A stretch of 64,000 nt of DNA from NCBI GenBank assembly GCA_963970005.1, contig CAXAMN010025650.1:501016-565015 (forward strand), read 5' to 3'. The first letter of the stretch is position 1. Every line of letters starts with the position of its first letter. Below the pieces are notes generated by a model. That model searched no databases. It was not told where the DNA came from and worked only from the letters and a program-made list of their open reading frames with translations. Below are positions 36,975 through 51,100 of this stretch, piece after piece. The translations under genes were made by a program, and so were the position numbers. Source of the stretch: Durusdinium trenchii. Taxonomy: Eukaryota; Sar; Dinophyceae; Suessiales; Symbiodiniaceae.

Positions 36975-37087
36975 GGCATCTTGCATGTCAGAACCGATTC
37001 TAGCCTATGTGGCTCATGGTTCGGATGGATGTGACTATTTTGGGCTCAAGCTTGAAAACTCCGATTTTCCGGGGATGAAGCTGGTGA
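36975..37087 (+). CDS. Single exon, function unrecognised
   Basis: After a TTCAG acceptor the frame reads SCMSEPILAYVAHGSDGCDY, then LKLENSDFPGMKL, and ends at a GTGAGC donor. Composition and borders fit a real exon. It partly overlaps a sequence resembling the dinoflagellate spliced leader (see findings), which offers a different reading. Possible partner exons downstream are about 37,730-37,870 (LLAGSSSGGATRPGPKLKEW) and 38,465-38,560. Confidence 0.35.
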
Positions 37088-37102
37088 GCTCCACTTCGCC
37101 GC

Positions 37103-37570
37103 ATGGGGCGGCACGACGAGAAACGCAGATCCTACGGCGAGGAGAAGGAACGAAGTCCTCAGCGATATCGTGAATCAGCGGAGGAGCGAGGCTTGGCCGC
37201 GGCAGCCCGACTGGCCGCGGCAGTTGCTGCAGCGACCCACGGAGATCCCAAGTTTCGTTTGCGGCGTCACAGCGCCATTGGATGCTCACCCTCATCACCT
37301 CAGGCTCCTTTTCATGCTTGGAAGGAGCCCAAAGAGAAATCGAAGGAGACTCCGAAGGAGAACGGCCGCAGATGCGAGCACGACGAGAGGCGCGACGAGC
37401 GGCCCGAGCGGCCTGAGAGGCAGCGCCGGGCCTCGCCCACGCGGCCGCCTCGGGCTCAGAGCGCCCGACGCCCGGCGCGGCTGGATCCTCCGGCACGTGC
37501 CCGGTCAGCGGATCCGCGGCGGCGCTATGAAGCTGCCTTCGTTCCGGAAGGAACAGAGGACGGGCGCTAG
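37103..37570 (+). CDS. Arg/Glu-rich disordered ORF without introns
   Basis: ATG 37,103 opens 155 codons to a stop at 37,568-37,570. The product begins MGRHDEKRRSYGEEKERSPQ, has an Ala-rich block, then KEPKEKSKETPKENGRR, a DERRDERPERPERQRR block and a Pro/Ala/Arg tail. It is intrinsically disordered and strongly charged, like SR-type splicing factors or nuclear linker proteins, but without true RS repeats. GC content is far above the surroundings, so opposite-strand and other-frame ORFs here (including one of 238 codons) are open for compositional reasons. The Lys/Glu alternation favours this frame. It stops next to a family A repeat. Confidence 0.4.
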   Translation: MGRHDEKRRSYGEEKERSPQRYRESAEERGLAAAARLAAAVAAATHGDPKFRLRRHSAIGCSPSSPQAPFHAWKEPKEKSKETPKENGRRCEHDERRDERPERPERQRRASPTRPPRAQSARRPARLDPPARARSADPRRRYEAAFVPEGTEDGR

Positions 37571-39199
37571 TAGGGGCTCCTGGCCTTACTAGGAGCAAGG
37601 ACGCTACTAGTAACAAGAAGCTAGTAGGTTGGAGACCATTGCTATTAGTTTTTGGAGTCATCAGACAGCCATGAATGTCATGAATCGGGTTTAGGCCCAA
37701 CAGGGCCTGTAAGGCTCTATAGGGTGCCTGTGATGCATTTGCAAGACACATTGGTCCAAGATCTTGAACTTCTGGCAGGAAGTAGCAGCGGAGGTGCCAC
37801 CCGTCCAGGCCCTAAATTGAAAGAATGGCCAGCCTTCATGAACTTCATGTCCAGAGCATTCTCAAAACATGAACACACGTATCTCGGCACTGTCGGCGGG
37901 AACCGGAAAAACAAAGAAGGAAGGTCTAGAGGATTCTAGAGGTATAGAGAAAATGAAAGACACAAAACATATAGAAAAGATGAGCTGAGAAATGGCCTGT
38001 TGAGGTTCTGGAGTTCAAAGCACCAGCTCCTCCGAGCACTGCAGGCAACAGTTTTTTCTGAAGGTAAAAAGCTAATTAACGAGATGTGTTTTTGATATGT
38101 TTTGTTTTGTTTTCCGTTTTTTTTACAGATAGTGTTTAGATGTGTTTAGCATCACCTCATTCGTCTCAGAGCTCAGTGTGAGCACTGTTGGCTTTTGTTC
38201 ATCCTTGTTCGTCCCTTTTCTTGTCAGTGCTTGGCAGGCACGGCTCAGAGCCCAAGGCTCTGGGGAGGGTTCCACGGTTTCTAGATGCTTCAAGTGAAAG
38301 CGAGTCCAGTTTTTATCTCCAAAAATGGTGCTCTTTCTCATGAGCTTGCAGCTTTTTGCTTTCAACAGGAGAGACTTGGTGTTTGTTGTCCAAAAATGAT
38401 TTGGAACTGCTTTTGGCAATAAACACTGTGAAAGTCGAAAACTCGGATGTTTTTCAAGTCTTTCTCTTCAGGCATGCAGCCCGGAGGAGCACTGGGCACA
38501 TCTTGACGGCAGCAGTGAATGCTGCGGCAGGACGGCGAAGCTGCACAAACATGTCGGAAGCCTAAGTGGTCTTGGGATGACGTCGCGAAATATATCTAAG
38601 TATACTACTCGTACTACTGATTGTCTTGGCGCACTACAATCTATCTACTGCTCACTCTCCACTTTTGACCATGAACTACTGTCGTTGTTGCTGCTAACGT
38701 AAGCCTTTCTTGACTGTCCTTGCTGCGAAAGGGCCTTGACTGACAACAGTTTTCATGGAGCATGACGGAACAGTCGAGGATATCAAGTCAGTGCGCTATT
38801 ATGTATCAGACAGCAAGAGTAGGAAATTGTGAAGTCTTAACAATCACAGCGGTTTGCCAATACTTAGGTCAGTCATGGACCAGCAGCCGAAGCCCTTCAA
38901 GAACTTAAGCAGCAAAATCTTCTCGGGCGCGTGCCCAAATGGATAGTTGTGAAAGTTTAAAATGTGCAAGGGGGGGGTTGCAACGACCATAAACAAGCGG
39001 CAAACGTGTGTATAGTACAGTATAGTTTAAAGTTTAACGACCTGGAAGTTTTTTTAGGACCACGATTTTAGACATCCGGTTGCCTTTGTGGCTACAATGA
39101 AAGGCTGAACCGCAGCATACAAACATGAAGTTTGCAAGTTGTTGTTGTCTGGGAACAAAGCAAGGAACAAAGCAAGGAACAATCTCCGAGTGTGTGAAG

Positions 39200-42100
39200 G
39201 TACATCATGGAGAAGTTCCTTGGTCGCGGTGCCTCTGCAAGTGTTTGGGAGGCCATGGAACATCGTTTGTAAAAAGATCCAGGCAAAGATCATACACTCT
39301 CAGATTTGGTCCTTCGGTGTATCTCAGCACATGCCATCTAGAGTAGAAGGCCATCCGCAGCGACAATCATCAGCGTGTCGCAGTGAAGGCTGGAAGTATG
39401 GGCGACCTGCTTCCGAGTTGCTCCCAACAGTCGAATTTGACAGACCCCGACTAGGAACAAGGACGCTACTAATAGCTCCTGGCATCGCTACTAGGAGCAA
39501 GGACGCTACTAGGGGCTCCTGGCCGTACTACTAGGAGCAAGCTCGCTACTAGGAGCAATTACACTCCTTTAGGGCCTCCCTTGCTCCTAGTAGCGTCCTT
39601 GCTCCTAGTAGTACAGCCAGGAGCCCCTAGTGGATACTTTTGGGCACGTGGGCTGCAATTGGGGACTTGAATCTATACCTGCGCAGGTTTTCGACCAGGG
39701 ACAGCGTGATAAGCGTCAAGCTCACCGGGAGGTGGCATGAGAATTTTTCATTGTGTGCAAGTATAGTGGGACCGACCGATATGTCTCGAGATGTGCACAT
39801 GCCGCAGATGAAAGTTCTTGCTCGAGTGCGACATCCTCGAATAGTTCAGGCATAGCCTCGCTTCTTTTTGTTCTGTTTGAAGAAGGTATATAAATGAGCA
39901 TTCATGTCGAGACAATTGTGGTCAAGCGCGAAAGCAAGCAACGATCGAGTAAGTATTGCCAGACATCATAGCCATTCTTTGATGTTTCATTCTCCAGCGT
40001 CACCAGGCCTTCGAGGTGGTCGAAACACCTCGGTTGGCTCAATTGGTTTGCGAGGTGCCATCCCGTCCCTTCCTACCTACAGCAAGGCACGCCTTTATCT
40101 AAATGCCTTCTTGAGGTTCTATACCTATATATATATAAATGTGTTTTATTCTTCTTGAGGCTGTGCGCCTTTGTAGGCAAGACATGCAAACATCATTTTG
40201 CAACTGTAAGACGGAACTCACACATGTTGAAGTTAATACTTGCAGTCGTATCACTCTCAGTATCACGATTGGTTTTACACTTTGACCTTGACTTGATTCA
40301 TTTTGATTGTTCGATACACGCATGCTCAATCTGAATCGATGCATTTTCATTTGCCTGGGCAGTGTGGTTTTATGTTACGCACTGGAATGCTCACAGAACA
40401 TTCCAGATTACCACAGCTTTGAGGGAAAAAGAAGAGGAGAAAGACTTCAAATGACATTTTTTGCACACCAGAGTGGCCCCACCTTGTTTGAGCGCCATGT
40501 CGTGGCTGAAGAATGCAGTCAGCAAAGTGGGCGAAAAGGCTGAGGTGTGAAATACGTTGAAATACAGAAACGGTGTTTAATCGCCAATGCAAATAAAAAC
40601 ACGACACAGTTCAGTTTGATTCCTTTTCTCATGTTTTCTCCATTGCAAATTGCTCCTCTTGTTCAGTCTTGCTCCCTCAATTCCGCTTGGTGATGTGTCA
40701 ACTCAGATTGGTTGTCGATGTCACCATAGTCCTTGGATTGGACTTTTTGAGCAGGCCATCAAGCAAAGCGAGCGCTTTCAGAAGCTTCAGGCGCATTTCG
40801 CTTGCATGTTTAAAGGGTTCTTTTTGAGCAAGAACAGCTTGGCAGGAAAGAACCAGCGTGGTCGTTGCGTCAGCTGCGGAAGGTGTGAAGCGTGCACGCG
40901 AAAAGATTGGCCAGGCCCTTGTATGTCAAAACGTTCATATCATTTTTGACTAAGGGTTACTTGTACCTGCCGGCGCCAGGAAAAGCTAGGGAGTGGTCAC
41001 CCAACGGGGTGGTGCAAACATCAGACACTCTTGTCAGAATGTGGGAAGGAGTAAAAGTTCTTCCCTTGTGATGCTCAGCATCATTTTCAGTAAAAAAGAT
41101 GGAGAAGAAGAGGAGAGAGCACAATGTCAGTGAACGCTGCCATCCCTTCCACCCCATTGCCCAGGCTTACCATCATTGTCACCTTTCATAAGCAGTGTAG
41201 AAGACAAGCAGACTGTGACAATGATGCTACCATCCCTGTGTTCCACCCTTTTGACATTATAGCTCTTAACATTGAACATGTTCTCTCTCTCTCTATATAT
41301 ATATTTATTTATCTTTATATAACTTATAGTTTGCTATTGGGTTGGAGGCCATTGCTAATAGGGTAGAGGCCATCGCTATTAGGTTTGAGACCATTACTAC
41401 TAGATACTACTAGTAACAAGAAGCTACTAGTAGCTAGAAGCTAGTAGCTAGAAGCTACTAGGGGCTCCTGGCATCGCTACTAGGAGCAAGGACGCTACTA
41501 GGGGCTCCTGGCCTTACTACTAGGAGCATCCTTAATACTAGTAACAAGAAGCTACTAGTATAGAAGCGGCCATCCTTTTTCCACCCGATTTTTACGAAGG
41601 ACGGAGGACCTGAGACCTGAGGTCGACCCGCCAGCGCCATCGAATTTGAAGCGCAATTGGAGAACCGAGCCAAGAGCACTCGCAACCTGGCAAATGAACG
41701 TGACATGCTGCCACACCATTCCTTGCCAGCACTTGGCAATTAAGAAAACATAGCGAAAGTTGACTTGGATGAAATCTGAAATGTTCAATTTGGTGAAGAA
41801 ATAGATATTCACACACACATTTGGGACAAGCTCACCTTTTGAACAGCTCTTCAGTTGCTGCAAGACCAAAAGGTACAGTGCCAGCAATTGCAGAGATGCA
41901 TAAGGCGCATCATTGTCGTGCTTTGGGAAATTGTTTCTGTGGTGTGTCAAGAGTCTCTACTTATTTTTACGATCAAATGGTCGAGGATTCTCAACGCCAA
42001 ATCCTTGTCGAACCAGAAAGTATGGATGGTTTGTGCGGTCTCAGTGCTTATCTTGGCACTTGCAGTCATGGGCGCAGAACATTGTTGCCTCCGTCAACAA

Positions 42101-45100
42101 AGAAGGGCCTCGCGTGTCTCGCTTAGACCTGACGTGATGGTCATATTGTATTTCATCCGAGTTTACATTTGAGGTGTCTGAAGGAGAACACGAACTCGGT
42201 TTCAAGGACACGGTCTCGTAGGTCTGAAGTTTCAGAGTGTTCGCATGCATTTGAGTTCGTCACGCCCCCTCTTGCTACTTTCTATAGAAAGTCCTGTGTC
42301 GTTTTAAGGCTTTCTTTAAGACGCTTAGGTCCTGCGAAATCTGTGCATCCAGTGATATCTAGTGCATTTATGTTCTTTTTTCCACTCAAAATCGTCGGTT
42401 TTATCTCTTGCCTCAGGAGATGTTCTTGCAGAGCCGAGCTTTGGAGAACAGCTTGGAGGCGAGGCGTTTGCTGCTTTAGTGGATGGACGGAGAACAAAAC
42501 GGATGCGGTTTTACACCGTTTACCTATGCTGGGCGGGCATGGCGAGAAGATAGAGAAGAGAGAGAAGAACCTGCTTGAACAGTTTAAAGGTGAGCCGAGT
42601 AGTTCTTTTTTTGTGTCATGAGTGAATTCCCGAAAGCTGGAAATTTCTAGCATGTGGTAGTAGGAGGTAGAGGCCATACGTGTACTGCCACATGAGCTGC
42701 CTAGAGTACTCCCAGTAGTGTGGCGTGTGGCGTGTCCAGGCATAAGCAGGGGGCGGAAAGGTCCTTCTCTCGTAAGGTTCTGGAAATGAACCAACCATGC
42801 AACAAGGGGCAACAAAGGGAAGCAACAAACTTGCTGAGGTTATTGGAGGTCGAAAGCGTTCAGCTGAGTCTGTTCGTTGCTGGAGGTCATCATTTCAGAA
42901 GCTTCACTGCGCGAGGCCAGATACGGTATCACTTGCTAGACCTGTTAGCTTCTAGCTACTGGTAACGATGCACTTGTTACTAATAGCGATGCCCTTGTTA
43001 CTAGCAGTATTATCCATGCTGCCAAGAGGGCGCAAACAATCGCCAAGGCTTAGCTGTATCCAACTAATTTGTCGCAAATGTGTTGCTGTTCAATTCGAAG
43101 ATGGAAAGAAGTTGTTGATCACGGCCACATTAAGCTTTGGGGAGGATCAACTTTAGTTTTGCATAGCGTCAATCAGTGGTTGCTCAAGAGCTCTTGCAAA
43201 AACCTTCTAAACCGGAAACCCTCTGCCGACCGCAGCACTACACGACTCTGCCGACTGCAGATGACACTCCAGTGGTCTCGACCTTGCCTTCGATGTTCAT
43301 GAAGCAAGAAATAACCCAAACCCAACTGTTTTGCTTATTGAATCCAACTTTGATTATTTTTTTGAAACAAATGACAAAGCATTGCTTTACTTGTTTATCT
43401 ACCACTTGCTGCCTGAGGCTTATTTACATGATTTGCTGTCAAAGACGCTGGCGTCACGACCTTGGTGACAGAACATCCTCCGTGTTGGTGACAACGAAAC
43501 AGGATACAAAATGATTAAACGAAAAAGAACAGAAGTGACAACTACTATGTTGTTTGAACATCTCAATTGAGTTTATTAGACGATCAACGATAAGTCATTA
43601 TCATATCCAATTGTCGACTTGGAGAGTCTGGAGGTTTCCAGCAGTTCAGTGGCAGGGGCTGATCCAGGCCAGAAATGTGCGAGCATTGCTGCGAGCATCC
43701 AATCTATTTGTAATGGGAAGCTAATTGGAATGGCCTCCAACCTTTTTTAGCAATAATGCTCCTAGTAGCGATGCCAGGAGCCCCTGGTAGCGTCCTTGCT
43801 CCTAGTAGTAAGGCCAGGAGCCCTAGTAGCGTCTTGTTCCTAATAGCAATGGCCTCCAACCTACTAGCTGTTGTGAATTAGCCTAAATAGCCCAGGTGGC
43901 CATGAGTGGAGTCTTGTCCAGCTTTTGGCCCAGCTGCTGATACTAGTCAGCAATCAAACCACGAAAGCTGAACTCAGGTGAAGAGGTGGCCTGGATCCTG
44001 TCCATCGTCACAGCCATGAAGAACGACTGGTGGTAACGGCAAGTTTGTCCTTGTGATACCTACTAACAATGGCCTCCAGCCTAATAGCGATGGCCTTGCT
44101 TTAGGAGGGATGCCAATGTGTCTTAAGTGTCATGAATAGCGATTTGCTTTGGATCTTGCATGGCATTTACGCTGCGATTGAAAGGACTTGCTTGCAGACA
44201 GAATACATTGAACCTCAGTGGAGAAGTTTTGGAGACACTTGATGGGAACACGTGTAACGACTTACTTGTAACTGGAAATCTTTGCTTTGTAGCCTGAATG
44301 TGGGAGTATCATCCAGATAACTATCAACAAGACGTCCAAGCCAACTATACCCTAGTGTTTCAGTGGTTGCTTGATGACACCACTTCCCTGCGCAGCCATG
44401 CCACCCTCATCGCAAAGCTCGATGGGAGAGCTCTCGTAATGCTTGGGGTGCTCAATGCGGCAGCGCCGACACTTCTATTTGTGCCAACGGCTGAAATGGC
44501 ATATGTTTTACATCGTGTTACTGCTGGCCTTGCGCCTTCTACCCCTCACGAAAAGGTTGGGACCTTGGGGCATTGAGGAAACTGACCACTTAGAAATAGC
44601 TAGGACCTTAGGACGCTCAGGAAACATGGGATGGAACTTCCAACTCTTTGTGAGAATCCTCTACGGCCCAATTTATTGGACAAGAAGTCAGGGCCAATCG
44701 CTGGCTTTAGAAAAAACAATTAGTTCTCGGGCATTTCGATACACGTTGCGTGTTCCTAATTTGCTAAGGTGCCTTGCAGCAAGCATGGCTTTTGTCACGA
44801 ACAAGGCTCTGAGCCAATCGGTTTCATGTACGCAACTACTGCAGATCGCATGGAAACCTGTTTACTGCGGTTTCGAATGTTTCATTGAAACTGCAAGATG
44901 CCTCGAGCGTATATTTCATCACCTCTATTGGTTCCACCTCGGCTTGCTGCTTTGTGGGAGGTTGGCAGCAGCTGGGTTGCCCCTTCAGGCACTTCCACTT
45001 CAGGTGCTGTTGCTATCATTTGCTATCTTGCCCGTGCATTTTTTTCGGCAACGTCCAAAGTGTATGAAAGTTCCACCCTAAAAGCCATGGCCTCCAACCT

Positions 45101-48100
45101 AATAGCGATGACCTCCTTGTCACAGCCAAAGACCACGAGGTGTCTCACCAACTTGGTCAAGACCACCCCTTCGGTCCCTTCGGCCAGCGAGAATGGCAGG
45201 CAACGTGTCTCAAGCTGGACATATGGGACATATGGAAGACAAAGACAGTTCTACTGTACATCATACTGTGTGATTTCATCAGTTCCTCTCTTTTGGATAA
45301 GTGCCATGCCCCTTGTGTTCATGTCTGACAGGCCGTGCCGCTTCTGCTCCAGCATGGTCAAGAACATCGACGCGATTGATAAAGAAGGCTTGACATCAGT
45401 TGCAGCACCTGAGGAAAGGAAGTCGTAAAGGTTTTCGACTAAAGCGACACCTTTGGTGTCTTTCTTTGTTGTGTCCACTTTGTGGTTTCGTAATATTTCT
45501 ATGATTCTATGCGCCACGTGTTTCGTGTTTGAACCTTAAATGCTATTGCTTCGCGCATTTCTCATCTGATAGCATTGCTATTTGCTGCTGCGACCTCCCA
45601 ATATGCCCCGCGTGGCCCAAGCAAGGGTCCCACCAGGAACCTCACCAAGTCAAGACTGGCCAGACAACTAGTTCCTAAGGACTACGACACTTCCTAAGTA
45701 TTGTATATATATATATATAAGTAGTCCTTTAACGACTACTGCTACCACTGCTGCTGCTGCTGCTGCTGCTGCTGCTTGTACCACTTAATGGCAACCCGAA
45801 TGCAGGATACCCGTCAAGATATCATCACGATACCCTTCAACGTAGCTTGATTGGGTGGAGGTGGTTTAACCATAAACTATTGAACATTGTTGAACCAGCT
45901 AACTAAATTTCAGCAATTCTTGAACTTTGTTGACGGAATGACTGAGCGGAGGCTTTTCTGTGCTTTGCCTTCGTGGTGCTCAGCGCTATCGGACCAATCT
46001 TATTTGATTGGGCGACTTGATATGCGCATCACATGTGCTTCAGTCAGAGTCAATTGCAAGTGGTCTCAAAATGAAGATCGATTCAGTTCGAGGTGAAACG
46101 ACACAATGGTGGGATATTCCCATTCTCCATTCCCGCGCTGGTGTTCCATGCCTGGGCCATCGATGGGATCCTGGGGCTCACTTGGGCGGCATCACAAGGA
46201 AAAAAAGGGGCTTCGGCAGTTGCTGCTCAGCTGCAACCTGGTGAGGAAATTGCAGCCACCAAATGATCCAGTGTGTTTCAGCAGTTTCCCAGGCTCTTCC
46301 TTTGATCCGAACCGACTTGAGGTGGCGACCAGATATGGTTTGGCGTTTCTTCATTACAACGTCTCTCTTTGTGGCAGGCGATATGCTGCCCAGCTTTCGT
46401 CCAGACAATTGTGTTTTGATTAACGTGTTATAGCGTGTTCCTCTTTTGGAGACTTTGTTGAAAACCGAGGCTGAGCTTCATGTCCATAGCACACCTTGAT
46501 GTGGGCACTTTCAGCTTGGTTGGCAAGGCGCGAAGCCATGGAAGAAATACACTTCAACTACAAGGGGTGTATGTTTAATTCTCACTAACATTCAAGTATT
46601 GTATTGTATGCCATTACATAACTTGCATAGTTTGAGCATTCTGAACCTTGCAAGGCTTCCTTTTTGTTAATCCTCTCTCTAGCCTTTTCATCGCTCATGT
46701 TCCTTGCAATTTCAGAATTGCTTCTGTTCCGCCGCCGAGGCTTTGGCAATCATACTGACCGTTTTGCTGTCCCGCGTGGTCTTGAAAAAGGGGCAGAGCC
46801 CACAGTGGCTTGGCATTTGGAGCTAGTTTGGAATTCCGTAATGAGTTCTGCAAGGCTGTACCGTTGCAATGCCATTCCAAGTGAGACAGCTTTTGCCCAA
46901 GGCAGTATAGCTTGGTGGTCGCTGTGGCGGTGGCGACAATGGTATTTTGCCAATCAGAGGCAAGGGAAAATGCTGTACAGCATTCAATTCTCAGAATTTG
47001 TTGCTTGCTTTTTTGTTTTCCTTTTTCAAGGAGCTGGCATCTCCGTGTGTTTAAGTTGCCAATTCCACTGTTTGGTAGGCTCATGCTCGTCAGATTGCTT
47101 CAAGGCTTTGCGAAAGGGTTGTTTGCAGAATTTGTTAGCTTTCAATGTGCCAAGACTTTGACCTCCAACCTAATAGCGATGGCCTCCATCCTAATAGCTT
47201 CCAACCTAGAAGCGATGGCCTCCACCCTACTAGCGATGGCTTTCAATCATATACGTTTCCTAACAATCTAGGAACCAAATGAATAGTGCGAGCGTGAGCT
47301 ATCATGCCTCCTAAGTAGTAGCTAGTTGTTATACCGTTTGCTTCTACTAGCTACCTACCTTTAGCTACCACCTACCTCTTCTACCGGCCTACCGTTCTAC
47401 CCCCCCTTTAAAATCAATATTTGACCAATGCCCTGTTTTGCATTGTCTCAAGCAGTTTTCACCTTGCGAGGGCTTCAAATGTCCCAACATTGACAACGCT
47501 GGAATGGTCTTTGGGCCTTGCCGAGCGGTCCCTGGCGGTCTTCTTCACATCACTAGGGGCTGTGCTGCAGGAGAATACGACGAAGAGAAATAATTTGAAC
47601 AACTTAAAGTGCACTTATGGTGTGTTGTTTCATTCTTCAGACCATCCTATATGCTTTCCTTCCCATTCTTGTTTAGATCCTTTAGACTTAGATTAAGTAC
47701 GATCTTTTGTTCATTTTCCTTCGACCATTGGGACCTCTTTGTGTTCCTTTGTTCTTTATTTTTGTGCATGTTTTATTATACATTCGGGTTTGCAATGTTG
47801 CTTTTCATCTTTTTTTGCATTGAGGATTTTGTGAAACGATACATCGAAACAAAAGACACAGTGCAAGTGTTTGCTCAATCTTGCTCATTCATGATCAAAC
47901 CCTGTTCCTGATTGATTCTAGGAACAGCTGCTGACATTTCGCCCTGGCATACCATTCCTCGTCCAGCAGACTTGGATGAGCTTTGCAGCAATGAACTTGA
48001 GCCTCTTCACTTTGCGATTTGCGTATCCAGTCAGCACTGGGCATTTTGCAAGAAGGATGATTGCACTGGCTGTCATGCACAGCAGGATTTCTTGTGTGTT

Positions 48101-51100
48101 GCCAATGCCCCCCCTTTTAGCAACGGACAATGATCAATTTCGATCTGACAGGAATGGTTTGCCTTTCTCAGCTTTGACAAGGGGCTTTGACAATTGGCGC
48201 GTGTTGGTATTGCTGTTTTCCTATGTAGCGAGTGGCCTAACAACTGCTTTGATGGTTAAAAAGCTCGGTGCTGTAGCGAAGTCATTGTGTGTGCCAATCT
48301 ACTTGGGTGGCTGCTATTTCTATGCCGTTCACACCGGCTCAGCAACGCATCTTGGATTTGCAGCTGGAATTACATTTTGCCATCTTTGGTCCTGTAGATG
48401 CCCCATAATTAGATTCAAGGGTTTTGTCACATTTCAGTTCAGTGCCGGAGTGTTTCAATGACGGTAGTGTAGCATTGATCGCAGGTTTACTTTGGAAGTT
48501 GTTGCAGCTTGGACAACGAGCACAGCCTGCATTCTCCTGTACGCAATCTCCAAGATGAAATCACCGGAGCCAAAGGAAACAATTCCAGAGAGCGAATCCG
48601 ACCCAGAAACTGGCCTTTGGCAACGTGGTGTTGCTTTGCCTGAAAGACGGCCGGAGGGTGACTCAGAGAAGAGCTGACCAAAACTGATCAGAGTTGATGG
48701 GCTTGAAAACAAACTCCGTCACTCCCAGATTTGGGCTTTGGATCGGCTGTCCACGTTTGTTTTCCCGGAGTCGCATGACTCGTCCAACTGACCTGCTGCG
48801 CGGACAGCAAGAGATTTGGAGAAAAGATGAGAACATTGATCCCTGTCGCGAAAAAGCTCCTAGTAGCGTCCTTGCTCCGGTCGTAGCGATGCCCTTTGCT
48901 CCGTTCGTAGCGTCCTCTACCCCCCAAGTACTCGTTCGATGATGTTTGTCCCTTCTGGACCTAGCTGGACCTTGTGAACAAGAGAAGGCGCTATCTGCGC
49001 CAGGAACGACGAAATGCTGAGCAGCGAGCGAAAGGTGAGAAAGAGCTTGACGTCATTCTGTAAAATAAATTTACATATATAGGGTCTAAAAGGAACGAAC
49101 TAAAAGGAAGAAAGGAAGAGACAAAACACAAGAGCAGTTCGGCGGAAAGTTGGAATAGAGAATTTGATTCTTTTTGTAACCCCGCCCGGTCTTGCTGCTG
49201 TCACCAGGACCTGGCAATGAAAGCTGAGGTATTGAAACAGGAGAGAAAATAAGACAGGAAACACTGTGGAGTTGGGAAAGAATCAAGAAACGTGTTTTTT
49301 CAACATTAATTCCTCTGGAGTGTGAGCACTGAGCGATGTGTTTGTTTGATGTGAAGCTAAAGCCCAGGAGCTGAAGCCGTTGGCATTGAGCGACACCGAG
49401 GAGCATTCCAAGAAACGTCCGCCCCCCCGGGAATGAGGCACATCGCTACTGGGTTGGAGGCCACTGCTAGCAGGATGGAGGCCATCGCTAGTAGGATGGA
49501 CGCCGTTGCAATTGGGATGAAGGCCATCTCTATTAGGTTGGAAGCTCCCCAGTGTCCTTTCAGAAGGGACGTTTCCTTGCGGAACCTGAGCTTCCTTCGG
49601 TGGGTTCTTGCATTTCAAACAATCACATTAGGGAAGGAAAGCTCTAAAAAAAGCAAATACCACAGACAACATGAAAGAGCAACAAGAGGGAAAAACACAA
49701 ACAAGAACACGTCGGACAGATAAAAGACATGTTTCAATTTCTAGGAACCAAGTCAAGGTCCATTTGCAATGAGAAGCGTGTCCTCGATTGAGCCACTGTT
49801 TGGAAACTTAGGTATCGAGCTCTCCACACAGCTGCCTGCACCTCAAGGAACCGCAAACGCAGCCCTTCAAGCGCAGCCCTTCAAAACTACAACTGGCGTC
49901 TTCAATGCTCCTGTTCTTCCTTTTTCTTGTGTTTGAGCATCAGACTGAGTGGGGGTAAGGGGCGTTTTCCTCTTGTGTGTAAGAAGAAGCTACTAGGGGC
50001 TCCTGGCCTTACTACTAGGAGCAAGGACGCTACTGGGGGCTCCTGGCCGTACTACTAGGAGCAAGTAGCTACTAGTAACAAGAAGCTACTTGGGGCTCTG
50101 CGCGGATGAGGCTAGGAGCCTTGCTGAGGTTGCAGACCTACCTGGCAGTGCAGCAGAACCTACATGCCTCTGGTGCACACCGGGATGAGGCTGCTACTCC
50201 TCGTATTTGTTACGGACATTTACGGACCGAAGAGGGCCAACAGGCGACTGGATACTACTAGCGTGGCACCTGTTACTACTAGCTTCTTGTTACTACTAGT
50301 AAGGCACCTGTTACTACTAGCGTGGCACCTGTTACTACTACCATGCCTGGAATACTTGACACATTTTCACACCACAAGTAGTACCATGTTTGGATGCAAG
50401 GTGCGGCAGATGCGAGAGAGCGACATCCAGCACGTGCTTCAGCAGGTTCAGGCGCATGATTGACACGGTGAGCTTTTGGAGAGGCATCTAGCTGACCGGC
50501 TTTCACAATGAACTGTAGTCTTATTTTGCGTTCTCATTTCAGTGCATGAACAGCATAGATTTGCATCATGGTAGAACAACTTTACTGCACCCTTCCTTCT
50601 AGCTCCGCATACAGTAGGCCTCCATGTTATTGCTAGGGCATTTTTCCAGTGCTTATTTGGGCAAAACTCGGCAAGACTGTTTGATTTCTGGAGGTACTGG
50701 TCTTAGTAGCATGGTTTTGAAAGATGGTATTGACGGTACGTAGTAGAAGTAGTATATAGTAGTAGCAGTAGCAGTAGCAAACCCCCAGAAAGAAAGAGTT
50801 CAAGAAAGAAAGGAATGACGTGGAAAGACAAAAGACGCAGAAGCGCTCTTGTTTCAAGGGGCACTGAAGTCCAAGCAATGCCTCGCAAGCTGGACGTGGT
50901 GTCTTTGTGGCCTCTTTGTTGGCACTGTTTGACTTGTGCAGTGCAGTGGTAACCTAGAGATTTGTCAATTGGGGGCAAAGGAGCGTTTGCTGTTTCTGAC
51001 GCGTTTTCCAGCCAAAGAAGACAACCTTTGTTTCTTGGCTTGAACGCTTTCCTTTGCTTTTGTGACCTGTGTTTTCCTTTGGTCGGCTTTTCCCCAAACT

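Noticed and set aside
37035..37751. 238-codon minus-strand frame
   Set aside because: Antisense to a GC-rich Arg/Glu frame and running into family A repeat; no motif, and all supported genes are on the other strand.
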